Source of the DNA: an uncultured Tenacibaculum sp.
Lineage (GTDB): Bacteria; Bacteroidota; Bacteroidia; Flavobacteriales; Flavobacteriaceae
DNA: 64,000 bases
Assembly: GCF_947504135.1 (NCBI RefSeq)
Contig: NZ_CANNGG010000004.1
Coordinates: 186,001-250,000, forward strand
Reading direction: 5' to 3'
The notes beneath the pieces are model-generated. The model worked only from the letters and a program-made list of their open reading frames with translations, was not told the DNA's origin and ran no database searches. Each line of letters starts with the position of its first letter. Position 1 is the first letter of the stretch. The position numbers and the translations under genes were made by a program. Of the stretch, positions 17,246-25,717 are shown in pieces.

Positions 17246-18433
17246 TTGAATAAAAACATTTTAAATACTGAGGTTCAGGATTATATTAACCATAACCTAA
17301 CATCCAATATAGAGCAATTAATTTTTAAGGGAAGTCCCTTTAAAGATGTTTCTATACAAGAATTAGCCAATCAAATTATAGCAAAACAAAAATCAGAGAA
17401 AAAATTACCCACCTGGTTTCAAACAAAAAATATTTATTACCCCTCAAAAATTAATATTGAACAAACTTCTTCTGAAATAACAGCTGAGTACAAGTCTAAA
17501 TTAATTAACGGAGAGTCAATAATAGATATTACTGGAGGCTTTGGTGTTGATTGTTATGCTTTTTCAAAACATTTTAAAAATGTTGTGCATTGTGAAATTA
17601 ACAGTGATTTATCTGAAATTGTTGCTCATAATTACAAACAATTAGGTGTTTCAAATGTAGAAACAATAGCTGGTGACGGATTAGAACACTTAAAAAATAC
17701 ACCTCAAAAATTTGATTGTATTTATATAGATCCATCTCGTAGAAATGACATAAAAGGAAAAGTCTTTTTGTTAAAAGATTGTTTACCAAATGTACCTGAA
17801 AATTTAGATTTCTTATTTGATAAATCAGATACTATTTTAATTAAGAACTCTCCTATTCTAGATATAACTTCAACAATAAATGAATTAAAATTTGTTAAAG
17901 AAATTCACGTTATAGCTGTTAATAACGAGGTGAAAGAACTACTTTTTTTACTAAAAAAAGAGTTTAAAGATTTGGTTAAAATAAAAACGGTTAACTTTCT
18001 GAAAAACAAAATTCAAGAATTTAATTTTAATTCAGATAATGAAGTTAATTTTGGTTATTGTTTACCTCAGAAGTACTTATATGAACCTAATGCAGCTATT
18101 ATGAAATCTGGAGGTTTTAATCAGGTTGCAAGTCAGTTAAAAGTACACAAGATTCATCAGCATTCTCATTTGTATACTTCTAAAAAATTAATCAAAAGTT
18201 TTCCTGGAAGGGTTTTTGAAATTATTTCTGTTTTTCCATACAATAAAAAGAAACTAAAAAAGGAAATAAAGGTAGATAAAGCCAATATTACGACACGTAA
18301 TTTCCCTAAAAATGTAGCACAAATAAGAAAAGAAACTAAATTAAAAGATGGAGGGGATACATTTCTTTTTTTCTCAACAAATTTAAACAATGATTTAGTC
18401 GTTATTAATTGTATAAAAACCAATATTCTATAG
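17246..18433 (+). CDS. THUMP-like class I SAM-dependent methyltransferase
   Basis: A 395-residue protein. The SAM-binding motif I is DITGGFGVDCYAFSK (about residues 92-106), followed by the acidic CEINSDLSEI, the GDGLEHL strand and the IDPSRR segment, which takes the place of a DPAR-type motif. The C-terminal portion (QHSHLYTSKKL, FPGRVFEI, ITTRNFP) matches the THUMP-like tail seen in this RNA-methyltransferase-like family. The start is TTG at 17246; there is no ATG near. The substrate is unproven, probably RNA. Confidence 0.72.
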   Translation: MNKNILNTEVQDYINHNLTSNIEQLIFKGSPFKDVSIQELANQIIAKQKSEKKLPTWFQTKNIYYPSKINIEQTSSEITAEYKSKLINGESIIDITGGFGVDCYAFSKHFKNVVHCEINSDLSEIVAHNYKQLGVSNVETIAGDGLEHLKNTPQKFDCIYIDPSRRNDIKGKVFLLKDCLPNVPENLDFLFDKSDTILIKNSPILDITSTINELKFVKEIHVIAVNNEVKELLFLLKKEFKDLVKIKTVNFLKNKIQEFNFNSDNEVNFGYCLPQKYLYEPNAAIMKSGGFNQVASQLKVHKIHQHSHLYTSKKLIKSFPGRVFEIISVFPYNKKKLKKEIKVDKANITTRNFPKNVAQIRKETKLKDGGDTFLFFSTNLNNDLVVINCIKTNIL

Positions 18434-18519
18434 TGTTACAAAAAAATAAAATTGTAAAACTGATAAAACTTTCTTATATTTAAGAAATGTTTTGTTTATT
18501 AGGGGATTCAAAGCATGTT

Positions 18520-18552
18520 AAAAGTCTTGATATTTAAATCAAGGCTTTTTTC
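18520..18552 (+). terminator. Terminator after the THUMP-like methyltransferase
   Basis: AAAGTCTTGAT / ATCAAGGCTTT stem (one G-T wobble) with a 6-nt loop, followed by TTTTTTC. Confidence 0.75.
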
Positions 18553-18582
18553 TTTACCTTCCTTTTGTCTAAATTTGTTTTT

Positions 18583-19392
18583 ATGACAAAACAATCAAGC
18601 GCATATCATTCTGTTAAGTTATCTAAATACTCATCTATTAAACTAGAGGATAACCTAGTTATTGAAGCACCTTTACAAATTAATATAAATAATGAACCTT
18701 ATACCGTTGTTATGCGTACTCCTGGAAGTGATGAAGCCTTGATAAAAGGCTTATTATTTGCAGAAGATATTTGTAAGAAAAATGAAGACTTCAAACTAAG
18801 TGTTGTAAAAACAGAAGAAGATTTTTCTACCATAATGAATGTAACTATTGCGAAAGAAAAATTAGGAAAGGGCTATTTAAACAAACGTACTCTTTTATCT
18901 ATTTCTTCTTGTGGTATTTGCGGAAAAAAAGAATTAAAAGATTTAAAAGTATCAGGAAATTCTCTGGAAAATGAAGATTCTGAAAATATTAAATCTTTTA
19001 TTTATGTTGTAGATGATATGTTTTTAAAAATGAAAGAATTACAAAAAGTATTTGAAACAACTGGAGGAAGTCATGCCTGCGCAATTTTCAATAAAAAAAA
19101 TGTACTTTTAACCATACAAGAAGATATTGGTCGCCACAATGCAGTTGATAAATGTGTAGGTGATTTGATAAGTAATTCGAAACTTAAAGAAGCTAAATAC
19201 ATGTTGGTAAGCGGTAGGGTTTCTTACGAAATCGTATCGAAAGCTTTTTTAGCAAAAATCCCATTCATAATTGCTGTTTCTGCTTGTTCATCGTTAGCAG
19301 TAGATTTTGCTAAGGAATTCGGAATCTGTCTCATTGGTTTTAGCAGAGATGATAAAATGACTATTTATGCCAACCCACATTTTTTATCCTAG
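18583..19392 (+). CDS. fdhD: Formate dehydrogenase accessory sulfurtransferase FdhD
   Basis: A protein of about 269 residues that transfers sulfur from IscS to the molybdenum cofactor of formate dehydrogenases. It carries TPGSDEALIKGLLF, the sulfur-carrying cysteine pair in SSCGICG (C110 and C113 from this start), TGGSHACAIF and EDIGRHNAVDKCVG. I choose the ATG at 18583; the frame can be extended to a TTG at 18565 but that overlaps the likely promoter (TAAATTTG at 18570-18577). No molybdoenzyme or cofactor gene is in the window, so its client lies elsewhere. Confidence 0.92.
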   Translation: MTKQSSAYHSVKLSKYSSIKLEDNLVIEAPLQININNEPYTVVMRTPGSDEALIKGLLFAEDICKKNEDFKLSVVKTEEDFSTIMNVTIAKEKLGKGYLNKRTLLSISSCGICGKKELKDLKVSGNSLENEDSENIKSFIYVVDDMFLKMKELQKVFETTGGSHACAIFNKKNVLLTIQEDIGRHNAVDKCVGDLISNSKLKEAKYMLVSGRVSYEIVSKAFLAKIPFIIAVSACSSLAVDFAKEFGICLIGFSRDDKMTIYANPHFLS

Positions 19393-19492
19393 CTTTAGGG
19401 ATCAAGAATAACTTTTTTATCAATATCTAACGATAAAAAAAAGATTTGTATTTTAGTGCACCAAAAACATTAACTAATCAACCCACATACTT

Positions 19493-20134
19493 ATGCCTTT
19501 TATAGAAGAAGAAAAGTTTAAGTTAATACAAGAAGACTTAGATAGTTCAAAATTAGAAAGAGAAAATGCTGAAAATAAATTAGCTAGCACTCAAGAAGAA
19601 TTTTCAGCATTTAAAAGAAGCTCAAGAGGATTATCAATCTTTTTAGGGCTTTTATTAGGAGTAGCTTCAGGAGCAGCATATTACTTTTATGCTTATGGTG
19701 GTAGCAGCGCTATCAACAACATAGATGTTGAAGCGGTAAAAAAACAAGAAGCATATAGAGTACTCGATAGTATTAGTAGAGCTGAAGCAAGAGCTTCTAG
19801 AAATAACAATGACATTGATGAAGCCTCTAATGGAGTTGATGCATCTAGTATAGATATTGAAAAAGCTACAAACGAAGTAGCAGAAGGAACTAGAGATGAA
19901 ACTATATACTCTGTTCAAATTGGTGTATTGTCTGACAAGCAATACCCTTTATTGTCTTCAAAGGTCATCCCTTCAATAGTTGCTAATGCCGAAGGTTACT
20001 TTAAGTACTCTTTAGGGTTATTCTTAACATTAGATGAAGCAAGAGAATTGAAAAAAGAACTGATTAAATTAGGGTTTGAAGATGCTTTTATAGCTTCATA
20101 TATAAACGGAGAACGTCAACAAATACATAACTAA
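19493..20134 (+). CDS. Coiled-coil, single-pass membrane protein with SPOR-like C-terminus
   Basis: A 213-residue protein. Residues 1-45 are a charged coiled coil (EEEKFKLIQEDLDSSKLERENAENKL), about 48-68 a membrane segment (LSIFLGLLLGVASGAAYYFYA), about 70-135 an acidic linker, and about 138-205 a SPOR-like module (IYSVQIGVLSD, YFKYSLGLFLTLDEARELKKELIKLGFEDAFIASY). SPOR domains bind denuded septal peptidoglycan, so an envelope role is likely. It starts after an isolated 100-bp gap and precedes the outer-membrane gene by 10 bp. Confidence 0.65.
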   Translation: MPFIEEEKFKLIQEDLDSSKLERENAENKLASTQEEFSAFKRSSRGLSIFLGLLLGVASGAAYYFYAYGGSSAINNIDVEAVKKQEAYRVLDSISRAEARASRNNNDIDEASNGVDASSIDIEKATNEVAEGTRDETIYSVQIGVLSDKQYPLLSSKVIPSIVANAEGYFKYSLGLFLTLDEARELKKELIKLGFEDAFIASYINGERQQIHN

Positions 20135-20144
20135 ATAAACTAAA

Positions 20145-21662
20145 ATGTTAAACATTTTTTTTAAAAGAGCACTCATAGTAGTTTTACTAATGAGTGTTCA
20201 TTTTTTTTACGCTCAAACGAGCAGTATTCCAGAACAAAAAACACAAGTAGGTTTCGGACAAATAGACTTCCTGTCAATTAAAATGCCTGAAGGAGAACAA
20301 AATATGGACTACACAGGACTCCATTACAACCTAAAACTGAATAATTGGAGCTATGCAGGAGTTGGTTTATATGGAGCTGTTGGAGGTATTCGTGGCGGTT
20401 TCTTTACTTTGGGAATTAATGCCGGAATTCAAAAAAAAATAACTAATAAACTTTTTATAGATGCTGGTCTTCACTTTGGTGGCGGAGGTGGCGCATCTGC
20501 CCCTGATGGTGGAGGTGCATTCATTTTACCTCACCTTAATTTGGGGTATGACTTTAAACACTTTTCAGCAACAGCAGGATATAGTTATGTAGACTTTTTT
20601 GATGGAGGAACAATTAATAGTAGCCAAATTAATGTTGCTGTACAAGTACCTTTATCATTTAAAACAGCAAGATTTGAAGATAGAGAAAATACTTTTTCTG
20701 TTGAAAATCTAAAAAATTCTTCATGGAATACTTTAAGTAATCGAATTTCATTATTGGTTCACTTAAATAATGCCAAAGTAACCAAAGGTTCTTATGAAGG
20801 AAACACAATACGTTTAGCCGGTTTTGAGCTAAATTCTTATATCACAGATAACTTTTTCTTTTTCGTAAAAGCTGATGGTGCATACCATGGAATTAAAGCA
20901 GGTTATATGGATATTTTCTTAGGTAGTGGATATCATTTGTCAATGAATAAAAATCGTACGAATATTTTAACTAAATTTGGGGTAGGCGCCGGAGGCGGTG
21001 GCGGAGTGGATACCAAAGGAGGTTTTTTAATTTATCCTGATATTTCTTTAGAGCAAAAATTATTTGATAATGTTTACGCCTCAATTAATAAGGGATATAT
21101 GATGAGTCCTAACTCACACTTCGTTTCATCTACTTTCGGTTTAGGGCTAAAATATTATGTAGACAGAGATGGTATTTTACCTGAGGAAAGAAAATTTACA
21201 GAAGGTAAGTTTAAAGGTTTTGAAACTATTATTAAGCAAGACTTATACATAGATGCAGCAAGAGATGGCGGATTTAATCAAAACATGCATCAAATTTCAT
21301 TACAGCTAAATTTCTTCTTAAATAAGTATTTGTACGCAGCAGGTCAAACCTCATTTGCTGATTTTGGTGATGCAGGAGCTTATGCTGAAGGAGTTGTAGG
21401 ATTAGGAGCTCAAACCAATGAGTTTTTTAAGGGTAAAACCTCTCTTTTCGCGCAAGTATTAGGTGGTGCAGCCGGTGGTGGTGGCATTAGTACAGGACAA
21501 GGATTAATAATTAAACCTAGTATTGGAGTTAATCAAAAACTTACCAATAAGTTAAATTTAAGATTAGGAGCAGGTTATGTAAAAGCAAGAGGAGGAAGCT
21601 TAAGTAGCACTCAATTAAATTTAGGAATTTCGTATCGTTTTTCCTTTTTAAGTGTTAAGTAA
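20145..21662 (+). CDS. Glycine-rich outer-membrane beta-barrel protein with three internal repeats
   Basis: A 505-residue protein with a signal peptide ending FFYAQ (about residue 23). Three segments share one pattern: a Gly-rich turn (FGGGGGAS; GVGAGGGGGVD; GGAAGGGGIS), then a hydrophobic strand ending in P (FILPHLNL; FLIYPDISL; LIIKPSIGV), then a K-L-F type turn, GY, and a final small-residue strand (INSSQINVAV; FVSSTFGLGL; LSSTQLNLGI). The protein ends YRFSFLSVK. I do not know the family or ligand. It follows the SPOR-like gene by 10 bp; co-transcription is likely. Confidence 0.65.
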   Translation: MLNIFFKRALIVVLLMSVHFFYAQTSSIPEQKTQVGFGQIDFLSIKMPEGEQNMDYTGLHYNLKLNNWSYAGVGLYGAVGGIRGGFFTLGINAGIQKKITNKLFIDAGLHFGGGGGASAPDGGGAFILPHLNLGYDFKHFSATAGYSYVDFFDGGTINSSQINVAVQVPLSFKTARFEDRENTFSVENLKNSSWNTLSNRISLLVHLNNAKVTKGSYEGNTIRLAGFELNSYITDNFFFFVKADGAYHGIKAGYMDIFLGSGYHLSMNKNRTNILTKFGVGAGGGGGVDTKGGFLIYPDISLEQKLFDNVYASINKGYMMSPNSHFVSSTFGLGLKYYVDRDGILPEERKFTEGKFKGFETIIKQDLYIDAARDGGFNQNMHQISLQLNFFLNKYLYAAGQTSFADFGDAGAYAEGVVGLGAQTNEFFKGKTSLFAQVLGGAAGGGGISTGQGLIIKPSIGVNQKLTNKLNLRLGAGYVKARGGSLSSTQLNLGISYRFSFLSVK

Positions 21663-21771
21663 TTTAAAAATTTAACCTTTCGTTAAACTTTGATAAATTA
21701 TCTTCGCTTTCCAAAACAAAAAGAATTAATATCTTTACTTTTTTCAAAAATTAGTAAGTCACAATTTATAT

Positions 21772-23115
21772 ATGCATATGATTAAAAAGAGAATAATATC
21801 TCCACTGCAAAAGTTTATTAAAACAGAAAGTGCTAGTGGTATTTTGCTATTAGCAGCTACTTTATTAGCCCTTATTTGGGCAAACTCTCCTTTTAAAGAC
21901 AGTTATCAAGCTCTTTGGGAATACAAAATAGGGTTCAAGTCTGAGCATTTTGAATTATACAAACCGCTTATACTTTGGATAAATGATGGCTTAATGGCAG
22001 TATTCTTCTTTTTAATTGGATTAGAAATTAAAAGAGAATTTTTAATAGGTGAATTAAACACTACAAAGAAACTAGCATTCCCACTTTTTGGAGCTGTAGG
22101 TGGAATGTTGTTTCCTGTTTTGTTTTTTGTTATTTTAAATGAAGATCCAGAAACAGCTCATGGTTGGGGTGTTCCTATGGCTACAGATATTGCTTTTTCG
22201 TTAGCTGTTTTAAATACTTTAGGTAGCAGGGTTCCTCTGAGTTTAAAAGTATTTTTAACTGCATTTGCAATTGTTGATGATATAGGTGCTGTATTAGTAA
22301 TTGCTCTTTTTTATAGCAGTAGTATTGATGTTACCTTAATTTCTATTTCGATAGGGTTGTTAGCTTTCCTTTATTTTATTGCTTATAGAGGTTTTTATTC
22401 TCATTATATAACCTTTATGTTTGGTACAGTTATTTGGGTATTATTCCTTAAAGCAGGAATACATCCAACTGTTGCGGGAATTTTAATGGCTTTTGCAGTT
22501 CCTATTAGACAAAAGGTAGACACACCTAAATTCATAGATAACTTATCGCAAATAATAAAAAACATTAAAAGTGCTAAGGATACCTCTATGCCAATACTTT
22601 CTAAGGAACAAATTTCTGAAATAGATAATTTAGATCATTGGATAGAAGATTATCAATCACCTCTTCAGCTTTTAGAGCACAAATTGCACGACATTGTTGC
22701 CTATGTAATTATTCCAATTTTTGCTTTAGCTAATGCCGGAGTTTTAATATTTGATAGCAATGCGCATTTAGATTCAGCATTAATAATACATATAGCTTTA
22801 TGCTTAATTTTAGGAAACAGTATTGGTATTACTACAATTATTACCATAGTTAAAAAGCTTAAAATAATAGAGATTCCTAAAGATATTAATATGCAACATA
22901 TTGTAGGTGTATCGTTTTTAGCAGGAATCGGGTTTACCATGGCAATTTTTATTGCTAGTTTGGCCTTTGCAAAAAGCCCAGAGTTTTTAGGATCAGCTAA
23001 AATCGGTGTTTTACTAGGGTCTCTTGTTTCAGCTATAATTGGATATCTGATATTAAGGTATAATAAAACTGATAACACTATGAATGATGAAGAGTTAAGT
23101 ACTAGCTCCAGCTAG
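21772..23115 (+). CDS. nhaA: Na+/H+ antiporter NhaA
   Basis: A 447-residue secondary transporter with about 12 membrane segments. Signature blocks are MAVFFFLIGLEIKREFLIGEL, MATDIAFSLAVL, FAIVDDIGAVLVIA (the two adjacent aspartates that bind and exchange Na+ and H+) and FALANAGV. NhaA exports sodium in exchange for protons and supports growth at high salt or alkaline pH, which fits a marine habitat. The sequence between residues 250 and 300 (hydrophilic) is longer than in E. coli NhaA. Confidence 0.95.
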   Translation: MHMIKKRIISPLQKFIKTESASGILLLAATLLALIWANSPFKDSYQALWEYKIGFKSEHFELYKPLILWINDGLMAVFFFLIGLEIKREFLIGELNTTKKLAFPLFGAVGGMLFPVLFFVILNEDPETAHGWGVPMATDIAFSLAVLNTLGSRVPLSLKVFLTAFAIVDDIGAVLVIALFYSSSIDVTLISISIGLLAFLYFIAYRGFYSHYITFMFGTVIWVLFLKAGIHPTVAGILMAFAVPIRQKVDTPKFIDNLSQIIKNIKSAKDTSMPILSKEQISEIDNLDHWIEDYQSPLQLLEHKLHDIVAYVIIPIFALANAGVLIFDSNAHLDSALIIHIALCLILGNSIGITTIITIVKKLKIIEIPKDINMQHIVGVSFLAGIGFTMAIFIASLAFAKSPEFLGSAKIGVLLGSLVSAIIGYLILRYNKTDNTMNDEELSTSSS

Positions 23116-23124
23116 CACTTAATT

Positions 23125-25656
23125 CTAACTAATATTACTCCATATGCCACTTGTTTTGCGTAGTTTTTCATACGTTTTTAGCAAGTTGGCATTTTCTTTT
23201 TTAGATAAACTAGGATCTTCTTGAAGTAAATTTATGGCAGCTTTACGTGCTACATGTAATATTGGACTATCCTTAACAACATCCGCTATTTTAAGGTTTA
23301 ACACTCCACTTTGTTGTGTTCCCATAATATTTCCGGGACCACGAAGTTTTAAATCCACTTCGGCTATTTTAAAACCGTCTGTAGTTTCTACCATAGTTTG
23401 TAATCGAGTTTTTCCATCAGAAGATAATTTATAACTCGATAATAAGATACAGTAGCTTTGCTCAGCTCCACGCCCTACTCTACCTCGCAATTGATGCAAT
23501 TGACTTAACCCAAAACGTTCAGCACTTTCTATAACCATTACAGAGGCATTAGGCACATTTACTCCCACTTCAATAACTGTAGTAGCTACCATAATTTGAG
23601 TATCTCCTTTGGCAAATCGTTCCATTTCATAATCTTTATCAGCTGGTTTCATTTGACCATGAACAATACTTATTTGGTATTTTGGAGAAGGAAATTCTCG
23701 AGAAATACTCTCATAACCATCCATTAAGTCTTTGTAATCCATCGCTTCAGATTCTTGGATTAAAGGATATACCACATAAGCTTGTCTCCCTTTAGCTATT
23801 TCATCTTTCAAAAACTTAAAAACTCCTAAACGATTACTATCATAACGATGTACCGTTTTTATTTCTTTACGACCAGGAGGCAGTTCATCAATCACAGAAA
23901 TGTCTAAATCACCATATACCGACATTGCTAATGTTCTTGGTATAGGTGTTGCTGTCATCACTAAAATATGTGGAGGAACAATAGCCCCTCCAACCTCCCC
24001 TAAGGGGAGGCTTTTTAAAGTTTCTTTTATATTTTCTAGAACATTATCGGTGTTTCCAATAACTTCTTCATTGGTAAATCTAATTACCCTATATCCAAAA
24101 TCAGTTAAAATTTCAGTACGTAAATTGTCGGCTTCTTGTTGCTCAGGGTTTTCATGATATTTCCCATCTACTTCAACGATAAGTTTTTTCTCTAAACAAA
24201 CAAAATCAACTATAAATTCATCTATTATATGTTGTCTCCTAAACTTATATCCTAGTTGTTTTGTTTTTAAACTTTCCCATAAAGCTCGCTCAGCAGGTGT
24301 TGTTTGCTTTTTACGTTGCTCTTGTAGTTCTTTTAAAAGTTTATATGTTGAAGGACGAGCTGTCATATACTTCTTACGAACTTCTTCTCCCTTCCCTTTG
24401 GGAAGGGCTGGGGTTGGGCTCTTCTCCCATAACTTTCTTCGTTGTGCTACTCCAAAACGATGTTGCTCATCAATAATAGCAATCCCTAGATTTTTAAATT
24501 GTACTTTATCTTCTAAAATAGCATGAGTTCCTATCAAGATATGTAGCGAACCATCTTCCAAACTTTCATGAATTTCTCTACGCTTTTTTGTTTTGGTAGA
24601 CCCTGTTAATAATTCAACTCTAATATTGGTTTTCTCTAATAATTCTATAATCCCATTATAGTGCTGTGTTGCAAGTATCTCAGTCGGTGCCATAATTGTG
24701 GCTTGGTAGCCATTATCAATGGCTAACAACATAGTTAATAACGCTACAATCGTTTTTCCAGAACCAACATCACCTTGTAATAATCGATTCATGTGCGCTC
24801 CAGAACCAACATCTTTACGAATCTCTTTTAATACTCGTTTTTGAGCTCCTGTTAAGTCAAAAGGCAAATGATTATTATAAAAATTGGTAAACTCCTCTCC
24901 TACCTGTTCAAAAACGAATCCTTTTAGTTTTGATTTTCGTATGAGTTTTTTCTGTAGTAATTGTAACTGAATAAAGAATAATTCTTCAAACTTCAATCGA
25001 TATTGCGCTTTGGCTAATAATTCTTGATTCTTAGGAAAGTGAATATTTAATAACGATTCTTTTTTACCTAAGAACTGATGTTCTTCAATAAAATAAGCCG
25101 GAAAAGTTTCTTCTATTTCATTATACGCTTGTTGAAACAAGTTTTGAATCATCGTACGCATAACCTTGTTACTTATTCCTTTCGTGCTTAATTTTTCAGT
25201 AGAAGGATATACCGGTTGCATAGCCATTTGTAGCTTGCTTTTGTATTCTTTTACTGTCTCCATTTCTGGGTGTGGCATATTAGGAATACCATTATACCAG
25301 TTTAATTTCCCATAAATAACATATGGAGTATTTACTTTTAAACTATCTTTAATCCACTTTACACCTTTAAACCAAACCAATTCCATAGTACCTGTAGCAT
25401 CTGAAAAAGTAGCCACTAACCTACTTCCTCTTTTTTGCTTTACGGTTTTTACGCCCGTAATCTTACCTACTATTTGTACTTCAGCAGAGTTTTGCTGCAA
25501 CTGATTAATCGTATAAAACTGTGTTTTATCAATATATCTAAACGGAAAAAGATGTAATAAATCATTACAAGTCTTAATACCTAACTCGGTAAATAGTAAC
25601 TCTGCTCTGGCAACACTAATTCCTTTTATATATGTTACGGGGTGGTTTAAATTCAT
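23125..25656 (-). CDS. recG: ATP-dependent DNA helicase RecG with in-frame DUF559 endonuclease insertion
   Basis: An 843-residue RecG; the family norm is about 700. The wedge/OB domain (about 1-240), Walker A GDVGSGKT (295-302), DEQH box (397-400), motif III TATPIPRTLAM, the GRVGRG region and the C-terminal TRG motif are all intact. Between KLWEKS (residue 412) and PPHILVMTATPIP (561) lies a foreign block of about 146 residues containing a DUF559/Vsr-like nuclease domain. Removing it leaves about 697 residues, a normal RecG. The block sits in a loop between motifs II and III, so fork-reversal activity may be retained. No stop or frameshift interrupts the frame. Confidence 0.93.
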   Translation of the reverse strand: MNLNHPVTYIKGISVARAELLFTELGIKTCNDLLHLFPFRYIDKTQFYTINQLQQNSAEVQIVGKITGVKTVKQKRGSRLVATFSDATGTMELVWFKGVKWIKDSLKVNTPYVIYGKLNWYNGIPNMPHPEMETVKEYKSKLQMAMQPVYPSTEKLSTKGISNKVMRTMIQNLFQQAYNEIEETFPAYFIEEHQFLGKKESLLNIHFPKNQELLAKAQYRLKFEELFFIQLQLLQKKLIRKSKLKGFVFEQVGEEFTNFYNNHLPFDLTGAQKRVLKEIRKDVGSGAHMNRLLQGDVGSGKTIVALLTMLLAIDNGYQATIMAPTEILATQHYNGIIELLEKTNIRVELLTGSTKTKKRREIHESLEDGSLHILIGTHAILEDKVQFKNLGIAIIDEQHRFGVAQRRKLWEKSPTPALPKGKGEEVRKKYMTARPSTYKLLKELQEQRKKQTTPAERALWESLKTKQLGYKFRRQHIIDEFIVDFVCLEKKLIVEVDGKYHENPEQQEADNLRTEILTDFGYRVIRFTNEEVIGNTDNVLENIKETLKSLPLGEVGGAIVPPHILVMTATPIPRTLAMSVYGDLDISVIDELPPGRKEIKTVHRYDSNRLGVFKFLKDEIAKGRQAYVVYPLIQESEAMDYKDLMDGYESISREFPSPKYQISIVHGQMKPADKDYEMERFAKGDTQIMVATTVIEVGVNVPNASVMVIESAERFGLSQLHQLRGRVGRGAEQSYCILLSSYKLSSDGKTRLQTMVETTDGFKIAEVDLKLRGPGNIMGTQQSGVLNLKIADVVKDSPILHVARKAAINLLQEDPSLSKKENANLLKTYEKLRKTSGIWSNIS
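23983..24420 (-). mobile_element. In-frame DUF559 endonuclease cassette inside recG
   Basis: This covers recG residues about 413-558, 438 bp (divisible by 3). The core resembles DUF559/Vsr-like PD-(D/E)XK nucleases: TTPAERALWESLKTKQLGYK, FRRQHIIDEFIVDFVCLEKK, LIVEVDGKYH (E495-V-D497) and GYRVIRFTNEEVI. Both ends are GC-rich, unlike the AT-rich surroundings, and form short perfect palindromes (CCTCCCC-TAA-GGGGAGG at 23994-24010; CCCTTCCC-TTT-GGGAAGGG at 24389-24407) that translate as SLPLGEVGGA and TPALPKGKGEE. Similar flanks occur, from memory, around DUF559 genes in other Bacteroidetes. I infer a mobile or once-mobile element. Confidence 0.75.
23994..24010. repeat. GC-rich palindrome at the 3' border of the recG insert
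   Basis: Seven-bp perfect inverted repeat CCTCCCC/GGGGAGG around TAA, in a locally GC-rich island. It marks the C-terminal end of the inserted block in the recG reading direction. Confidence 0.85.
24384..24428. repeat. GC-rich palindrome with 8-bp direct repeats at the 5' border of the recG insert
   Basis: Eight-bp inverted repeat CCCTTCCC/GGGAAGGG around TTT at 24389-24407. The octamer CTTCTCCC occurs at both 24384-24391 and 24421-24428. The right-hand copy encodes part of the native Trp-Glu-Lys of RecG, so the left-hand copy may be a target-site duplication of a small terminal module. Confidence 0.7.
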
Positions 25657-25691
25657 TAAGAACGAAAATACAAAAAGCCATTAAAATCAAC

Positions 25692-25699
25692 TATCTTTG
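25692..25699 (+). promoter_or_regulatory. -7 promoter box of the rsmB-like gene
   Basis: TATCTTTG matches TAnnTTTG and is followed by CA, 18 bp upstream of the ATG at 25718. No distinct -33 TTG is seen. Confidence 0.5.
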
Positions 25700-25717
25700 C
25701 ACTCTTAAATTCATCAA

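Noticed and set aside
23983-24420. recG insert as an intein
   Set aside because: There is no Cys/Ser at the N-border, no His-Asn at the C-border and no Hint-type blocks; the block is a DUF559 nuclease with repeat-derived flanks.
24384-24428. CTTCTCCC repeat as target-site duplication of the whole recG cassette
   Set aside because: Both copies flank only the upstream palindrome. No copy lies beyond the other end of the cassette near 23983.
23900-24476. Plus-strand ORFs opposite recG as genes
   Set aside because: They are shadows of the recG frame and its insert, with no start context or recognisable domain.
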